Origin: MGOM01 sp035693825
Lineage (GTDB): Bacteria > Chloroflexota > Anaerolineae > Anaerolineales > E44-bin32
Assembly: GCA_035693825.1 (NCBI GenBank)
Contig: DASSGB010000017.1
Coordinates: forward strand, 1 to 10,310
Direction of reading: 5' to 3'
DNA length: 10,310 nucleotides
In this document: piece by piece, positions 6,946 through 10,310 of the stretch
Layout: each line of letters begins with the position of its first letter
Numbering within the stretch: position 1 is the first letter of the stretch
Position numbers and translations under genes: made by a program
The notes under the pieces: model-generated
What the model was told of the DNA's origin: nothing
What the model saw: only the letters and a program-made list of their open reading frames with translations
The model's database searches: none

Positions 6946-7461
6946 ATGCCAAAGAAGGCTAAGAAGTCCACCAAGAGGAAGGCCGTCAAGAGGACCGTCA
7001 AGCGGGCAGCCAAGAAGACGGTGAAGCGCGCCGCCAAGCGGCCGGTCAAGAAGGCCAAGAAGGCCGCCAAGAAGCGCGTGGCGAAGAAAGCCGTCAAGAA
7101 GACGGCCAAGAAGACGGCCAAGAAGACGGTCAAGCGCGCCGCCAAGAAGACCGTCAAGAAGGCTGCTCCCAAGCCGGCACCGTCGGGTATGGGGATGCCC
7201 GCTCCCAAGCCGGCCCCCTCCCCTATGGGCATGGGAATGCCCGCACCGGCGCCTGCGCCCATGGGCGCGGGCATGCCCAAGAAGACGAAGGCTGAGCACA
7301 CCGTCGCCGTCGGCGATTCGCTCCGCCTGATCGCCCTCAAGTATTACGGGCCCGGTGGGCAGGAAAACTGGAAGGTCATCTACGACGCCAACAAGGCTGT
7401 CATTGGGGAGAACCCGTACATCCTGAAGCCGGGCCAGGTCCTCAAGATCCCCGAGCTGTAA
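6946..7461 (+). CDS. Histone H1-like basic tail fused to a LysM domain
   Basis: A 171-residue protein in three parts. Residues 1-74 are almost only Lys, Arg, Ala, Thr and Val in short repeats (KKTA, KRAAKKTV), like bacterial histone H1-type tails. Residues 75-113 are a Pro/Met/Gly/Ala linker with repeated GMGMPAP. Residues 118-170 form one LysM domain (HTVAVGDSLRLIALKYYG ... YILKPGQVLKIPE), closest in feel to the YgaU/Kbp and phage XkdP type. There is no signal peptide or membrane segment, so it looks cytoplasmic, where the tail could bind DNA, RNA or another polyanion. Export by another route and wall binding through LysM is the alternative. The ATG at 6946 is preferred over an in-frame TTG at 6928 because GGAGGGGAGGAG stands just before it. 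It is monocistronic, with its own promoter candidate and a strong terminator, suggesting high expression. Confidence 0.9.
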   Translation: MPKKAKKSTKRKAVKRTVKRAAKKTVKRAAKRPVKKAKKAAKKRVAKKAVKKTAKKTAKKTVKRAAKKTVKKAAPKPAPSGMGMPAPKPAPSPMGMGMPAPAPAPMGAGMPKKTKAEHTVAVGDSLRLIALKYYGPGGQENWKVIYDANKAVIGENPYILKPGQVLKIPEL

Positions 7462-7480
7462 GCCCAGCTCCCAGGAACCG

Positions 7481-7506
7481 AAAGCCCCCCGCCGAGGGGG
7501 GCTTTT
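7481..7506 (+). terminator. Rho-independent terminator of the LysM gene
   Basis: AAAGCCCCCC and GGGGGGCTTT pair in a 10-bp stem around a GCCGA loop, 19 bases after the LysM stop, and the 3' arm runs into TTTTCATTT. The symmetric A/T flanks could also stop transcription arriving from the pyrimidine genes on the other strand. Confidence 0.92.
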
Positions 7507-7596
7507 CATTTGATGGCGCCACTTCTCATCATGGCCCTGCCGGGGACTTGTGTCTTGAGGGTGCAGCCGAGAGGCCGTTGGGCGAGAGCATCTTAA

Positions 7597-7635
7597 CCCT
7601 CCCCCTGAAAGGGGGAGGGAAGGGTGAGGGTCGGT
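7597..7635. repeat. GGGTGAGGG-type hairpin repeat, unit 1
   Basis: A perfect 10-bp hairpin (CCCTCCCCCT, GAA loop, AGGGGGAGGG; 7597-7619) is followed by AAGGGTGAGGGTCGGT. The 22 bases at 7614-7635 recur exactly at 7745-7766. Hairpins of this kind followed by GGGTGAGGG are familiar as dispersed multi-copy repeats in several GC-rich bacterial groups. Confidence 0.75.
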
Positions 7636-7668
7636 GACTGCAATCGGATGTGGCGCGGTCGAAAACTG

Positions 7669-7686
7669 CGCAGGCTAAAGCCTGCG
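7669..7686 (-). repeat. GCAGGCT palindrome, possible weak terminator for pyrD
   Basis: CGCAGGCT and AGCCTGCG are perfect inverted arms with only two bases between, so the usable stem is about 6-7 bp. On the minus strand it is followed by CAGTTTTC, which could give weak termination for the pyrimidine unit, about 85 bases after the pyrD stop. The form (GCAGGCT-AA-AGCCTGCGGCTAC) looks like a second dispersed repeat family. Confidence 0.5.
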
Positions 7687-7727
7687 GCTACGAGTGCGGC
7701 TTTGCATCGGCTCGCCATCCCGGGCAT

Positions 7728-7766
7728 CCCTTCCCTATTCAGGCGGAGGGAAGGGTGAGGGTCGGT
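7728..7766. repeat. GGGTGAGGG-type hairpin repeat, unit 2
   Basis: CCCTTCCCT (7728-7736) and AGGGAAGGG (7747-7755) form a perfect 9-bp stem around a 10-base loop. The right half repeats 22 bases of unit 1 exactly (7745-7766). The left arm and loop differ from unit 1, and the pairing register is shifted, yet a hairpin is kept. It lies 6 bases from the end of pyrD. Confidence 0.75.
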
Positions 7767-7771
7767 CGCCT

Positions 7772-8788
7772 TCACGAACCAAGCGCCTTGAGTATCTCTC
7801 CCACCAGCCTCGGGCCACGATAGACCAGCCCGGTGTAGACCTGCACCAGCGAGGCGCCGGCGTCAACCATAGCCCGGGCGTCCGCTCCTCCCAGAATCCC
7901 GCCAACTCCGATGATCGGCAGCCGACCCTGCGTTCGCCGTGAGATCTGCTCGACCATCGCCAGCGCCTGCCGAAACAGGGGGCTGCCGCTCAGCCCACCG
8001 GCCTCGACCGCCAACGGAGATGCCAGCCCCTCGCGACTCAGGGTGGTGTTGCCGGCAATGACGCCATCCATCCCTGCCGCCTCGATCACTTCAACCGCCT
8101 CCACCATTTCCGAACGGGTCAGGTCCGGCGCGAGTTTGACCAGAATCGGACGCGGTTGGGCCGCCCCGCCTCGAGCCCGGGACAATCGCCCCAACAGACC
8201 CTCGAGATATGCCCTTCCCTGAAGCGTCCGAAGGCCGGGTGTGTTCGGCGAAGAGATGTTCACCGCCAGGTAGTCGGCGAAGGGACTCAGCGCCCGCTGA
8301 AGGGACTCGTAGTCGTGGGCCGCGGCCTCGAGCGGCGTTTCTCTCCCCTTGCCGATGTTGACCCCGAGGATGGCGTCCCTCGGCCGAAACCGCGCCAGCC
8401 GAGCCCGCACGGCCTCGAGCCCGGCGTTCGGAAACCCCATCCGGTTGATGAGGGCCGCATCCTGAGTGAGGCGGAACAGTCTCGGCCGAGGTTGGCCGGA
8501 CTGCGGCAGTGGCGTGGCGGTGCCCATCTCCAGATGGCCGAATCCGAGGCAGGCCAACCCTCGCAAGGCGCGTCCGTCTTTGTCGTATCCGGCAGCCAAT
8601 CCAAGTCGATTGGGAAACGTCAGCCCGAAGACCTCGATCGGGGATGGAGGAAATGGCCCGCCGGCCGCCATGCGCAGCCATCGCCGGCCCACGCCCAGCC
8701 ACCCGGCGGCCTCGACGAGACGCAGGGTCCACGCGTGGGCTTGTTCGGCGTCGAGCCGGAAGAGCAGCGGCCGCACTCGCGCGTACAT
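7772..8788 (-). CDS. pyrD: Dihydroorotate dehydrogenase, class 2 (quinone-linked)
   Basis: A 338-residue flavoenzyme that oxidises dihydroorotate to orotate in UMP synthesis, passing electrons to membrane quinones. The N-terminal amphipathic extension (about residues 1-45) is the class 2 hallmark used for membrane association and quinone access. FMN and substrate motifs appear in order: GLAAGYDKDG (63-72, K70), NRMGFPNAG, VNIGKG, VNISSPNTPG with the catalytic serine S180 (class 2 uses Ser rather than Cys), VKLAPD with K218, GNTT (246-249), GVGGI, and a C-terminal QVYTGLVY stretch. Length matches the E. coli enzyme. The ATG at 8788 lies 15 bases after the fused pyrF-pyrE gene on the same strand, so they are probably one transcript; no clear Shine-Dalgarno is visible. 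Class 2 indicates a respiratory quinone pool in the host. Confidence 0.97.
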   Translation of the reverse strand: MYARVRPLLFRLDAEQAHAWTLRLVEAAGWLGVGRRWLRMAAGGPFPPSPIEVFGLTFPNRLGLAAGYDKDGRALRGLACLGFGHLEMGTATPLPQSGQPRPRLFRLTQDAALINRMGFPNAGLEAVRARLARFRPRDAILGVNIGKGRETPLEAAAHDYESLQRALSPFADYLAVNISSPNTPGLRTLQGRAYLEGLLGRLSRARGGAAQPRPILVKLAPDLTRSEMVEAVEVIEAAGMDGVIAGNTTLSREGLASPLAVEAGGLSGSPLFRQALAMVEQISRRTQGRLPIIGVGGILGGADARAMVDAGASLVQVYTGLVYRGPRLVGEILKALGS

Positions 8789-8803
8789 CGCAATTCGAGC
8801 CGA

Positions 8804-10213
8804 TCAGCCGCCAGAGCCTGCGAGGAAGGAACGCGTGCGCTCCAGGTGCTCGGCGGGGATCAGGCCCTGGCTTTCCCAGTAGTCGAGCAAGACGCCGAGC
8901 GTGAACACCGCGTGGAGTTGGACGCCCGCCTCGGCCAGCGCCGCCGAGGCCCCGGACTGGCGGTCGATGAGAACGACGACGTCGTGCACCAGCAGCCCCA
9001 CAGCCCGCAAACGCTCGATGGCTTCGAACTTGCTGCCGCCGGTTGTGGCAAGATCGTCCACGAGCAGGGCCGTCTCGCCGAAGCGGAACTCGCCCTCCAC
9101 CGCCGAGCGCGTGCCGTAATCCTTGATGTCCAGGCGCGGATAGATCAGCGGCCTTCCGGTGCGCAGGCACAACGCGGTGCCGATCGGCAGAGCTGCGTAG
9201 GGGATGGCCGCCAGGCGATCGAATCGCAGGTCGGCCATCAATCGGGCGTACGCCCGCGCCGCCAGGTCGAGCAGGTCCGGGTACGACCCCAGGCGCCGAA
9301 GGTCGATGTAGATCGGCGAATGCAGGCCCGACTTCAGGCGGAAGTCGCCGAACTGAACGCAGTCCGCCTCGATCAGCCGCTCGGCCAGGCGCGTCCAGTG
9401 CAGGGAGGGGACCGCCGCGGGTGTCGGCCTTGTGGCGAGCAGCCGAGCCAGCGTGGCGCGCATGCGGCGGGCCTCCGCACCCGGATCCGCAGCCTGAGCC
9501 AGGCTCCGCGACACCGGCACCAGCAACCCCAGGCCATCACTCCTCATCCCCGCGCGGACGGCCGCCTCTGCGTCCCCACCCTGCTGCCCCACCCCAGGCG
9601 CCAGGATCCACATGTCGGCCGCAACCGAGCGCACGTCCGCCAGGGCGGAGGGGTCGGTGGCGCCCACGACCAAGCCGACGTTGCCTCGCGCGTTCCAGGC
9701 CGCCGCCTGCCGCGCAACCTCGAGGTAGAGCGGCTCCCCGCCGACCACGTGCAGGCCTTGGAAATCCTCCGACCCTGCATTGGAGGACTTGCACAAGACG
9801 AAGATTCCCTTGTCGTCGCGCGCTAGAAAGGGCTCCAACGAATCCGCACCGAGGTAGGGATTCACGGTGACCGCGTCCGCCTCGAGCCGGTCGAAGATGG
9901 CTCGGGCATAGGCCGCGGCGCTGCTGGCGATGTCGCCCCGCTTGGCATCCAAGAGGACTGGCGCATGCCGTCGGGCCAGGGCGATCACTCGGCGCAGGAC
10001 CTCCCAGCCTTCGGCGCCCCAGGCCTCGAAGAAAGAAGCGTTGGGCTTGTAGGCGCAGGCCGAGTCGGCGGTGGCCTCGATCACCTTCTCGCACCACGCC
10101 TGGGCCGCTTTGGCGGTGTCGTCTGTCAGGAACTCGGCATGCGGATCCAGTCCGACGCACAGGACGCTCCCGGTCGCCTGAGCCCGCGCCTCTAACCTCG
10201 CGAAGAAGCCCAT
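8804..10213 (-). CDS. pyrFE: Bifunctional OMP decarboxylase / orotate phosphoribosyltransferase (PyrF-PyrE fusion)
   Basis: A 469-residue fusion catalysing the last two steps of UMP synthesis: orotate plus PRPP to OMP, then decarboxylation to UMP. Residues 1 to about 262 are an OMP decarboxylase of the longer subfamily 2 type: GLDPH (21-25), AYKPNASFFE (54-63), the catalytic DAKRGDI (89-95), and a PGVGQQGG phosphate loop (206-213). Residues about 272-469 are orotate phosphoribosyltransferase: FRLKSGLHSPIYIDLR (291-306), PRLDIKDYGT (359-368), and the PRPP-binding LLVDDLATTGGSK (383-395). The linker near 262-270 is Pro-rich. The order is decarboxylase first, opposite to the animal UMP synthase. 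Both sets of key residues look intact, so both activities are expected. The ATG at 10213 has GAGG nine bases upstream and follows a partial gene by 2 bases. Confidence 0.96.
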   Translation of the reverse strand: MGFFARLEARAQATGSVLCVGLDPHAEFLTDDTAKAAQAWCEKVIEATADSACAYKPNASFFEAWGAEGWEVLRRVIALARRHAPVLLDAKRGDIASSAAAYARAIFDRLEADAVTVNPYLGADSLEPFLARDDKGIFVLCKSSNAGSEDFQGLHVVGGEPLYLEVARQAAAWNARGNVGLVVGATDPSALADVRSVAADMWILAPGVGQQGGDAEAAVRAGMRSDGLGLLVPVSRSLAQAADPGAEARRMRATLARLLATRPTPAAVPSLHWTRLAERLIEADCVQFGDFRLKSGLHSPIYIDLRRLGSYPDLLDLAARAYARLMADLRFDRLAAIPYAALPIGTALCLRTGRPLIYPRLDIKDYGTRSAVEGEFRFGETALLVDDLATTGGSKFEAIERLRAVGLLVHDVVVLIDRQSGASAALAEAGVQLHAVFTLGVLLDYWESQGLIPAEHLERTRSFLAGSGG

Positions 10214-10215
10214 GG

Positions 10216-10310
10216 TCAGAAGCCTCGCAGTTTTTCGAGTCGAACGCGAATGGGCACGGAATACTCCGCCGCCATGGAGGCGGGCGTCAGTTCCAGATCG
10301 CGGATGCCCG
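10216..10310 (-). CDS. C-terminus of an unidentified protein upstream of pyrFE (5' end outside window)
   Basis: Thirty codons reading GIRDLELTPASMAAEYSVPI then RVRLEKLRGF and a TGA that ends 2 bases before the pyrFE ATG. The alternation of hydrophobic and polar residues suggests a beta-rich C-terminus, but the fragment is too short to assign. A reading frame that stops exactly next to the pyrFE start, with the pyrFE Shine-Dalgarno inside its last codons, argues for a real co-transcribed gene. The residues do not obviously match the C-terminus of a pyrimidine enzyme. Confidence 0.6.
   Translation of the reverse strand, partial: GIRDLELTPASMAAEYSVPIRVRLEKLRGF

Larger units (their letters stand above)
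7462..7771. other. Intergenic spacer between convergent LysM and pyrD genes
   Basis: A 310-base gene-free stretch between two converging genes. It contains the LysM terminator, two GGGTGAGGG-type hairpin repeat units, and a GCAGGCT palindrome between them. Nothing recognisable lies in 7507-7590. No protein-like frame is seen on either strand. Confidence 0.65.

Noticed and set aside
6735..6962. 75-residue plus-strand open frame across the feo/LysM spacer
   Set aside because: No ribosome site, no recognisable protein character, and it overlaps the promoter candidate and the ribosome site of the LysM gene.
7597..7766. Possible CRISPR remnant from the 22-base direct repeat
   Set aside because: Only two copies, a 109-base gap between them, G-rich low complexity, and each copy is part of a hairpin; no cas genes in the window.
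8156..9826. 556-residue plus-strand open frame opposite pyrD and pyrFE
   Set aside because: Both opposing genes are recognised enzymes with complete active sites; the frame is a codon-bias artefact.

Overview
The window is high-GC bacterial chromosome with tightly packed genes. Nothing in it looks recently transferred: there is no integrase, transposase, tRNA gene or CRISPR array. The best taxonomic hint is a fused pyrimidine enzyme with OMP decarboxylase first and orotate phosphoribosyltransferase second. Abundant GC-rich dispersed hairpin repeats and an anaerobe-style Feo system fit with it. I lean toward Chloroflexota (Anaerolineae-like), but this is inference and no phylogenetic marker confirms it.

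Layout. (1) Positions 1-3354, minus strand: a four-gene, probably co-transcribed unit. Three zinc-ribbon proteins come in a row (two with paired C-terminal membrane segments, one short and soluble). A membrane-anchored phospholipase D-superfamily protein follows and is cut off by the left edge. The last three genes are joined by 4-base stop/start overlaps. None of the zinc-ribbon proteins has a function I can name, so this is the least explained part of the window. (2) Positions 3355-3473: a divergent intergenic region with a consensus TATAAT box close to the first zinc-ribbon start, and a near-perfect 18-bp palindrome just before the plus-strand operon. (3) Positions 3474-6633, plus strand: a ferrous-iron operon of a DtxR/IdeR-type repressor with a C-terminal FeoA domain, FeoB, and a cysteine-rich protein ending in another FeoA domain. 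All junctions overlap. The palindrome is the likely repressor operator, giving an autoregulated iron uptake unit.

(4) Positions 6634-7506: a 312-base spacer with a candidate promoter, then a gene joining a histone-H1-like Lys/Ala tail to a LysM domain, closed by a clear intrinsic terminator. (5) Positions 7507-7771: a non-coding spacer with two copies of a GGGTGAGGG-type hairpin repeat and a separate GCAGGCT palindrome. (6) Positions 7772-10310, minus strand: a pyrimidine unit transcribed as an unidentified partial gene, then the pyrF-pyrE fusion, then class 2 pyrD. Together PyrD and the fusion convert dihydroorotate to UMP.

Several very long open frames lie antisense to real genes (for example opposite positions 1849-3408 and 8156-9826). 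They are treated as GC artefacts.
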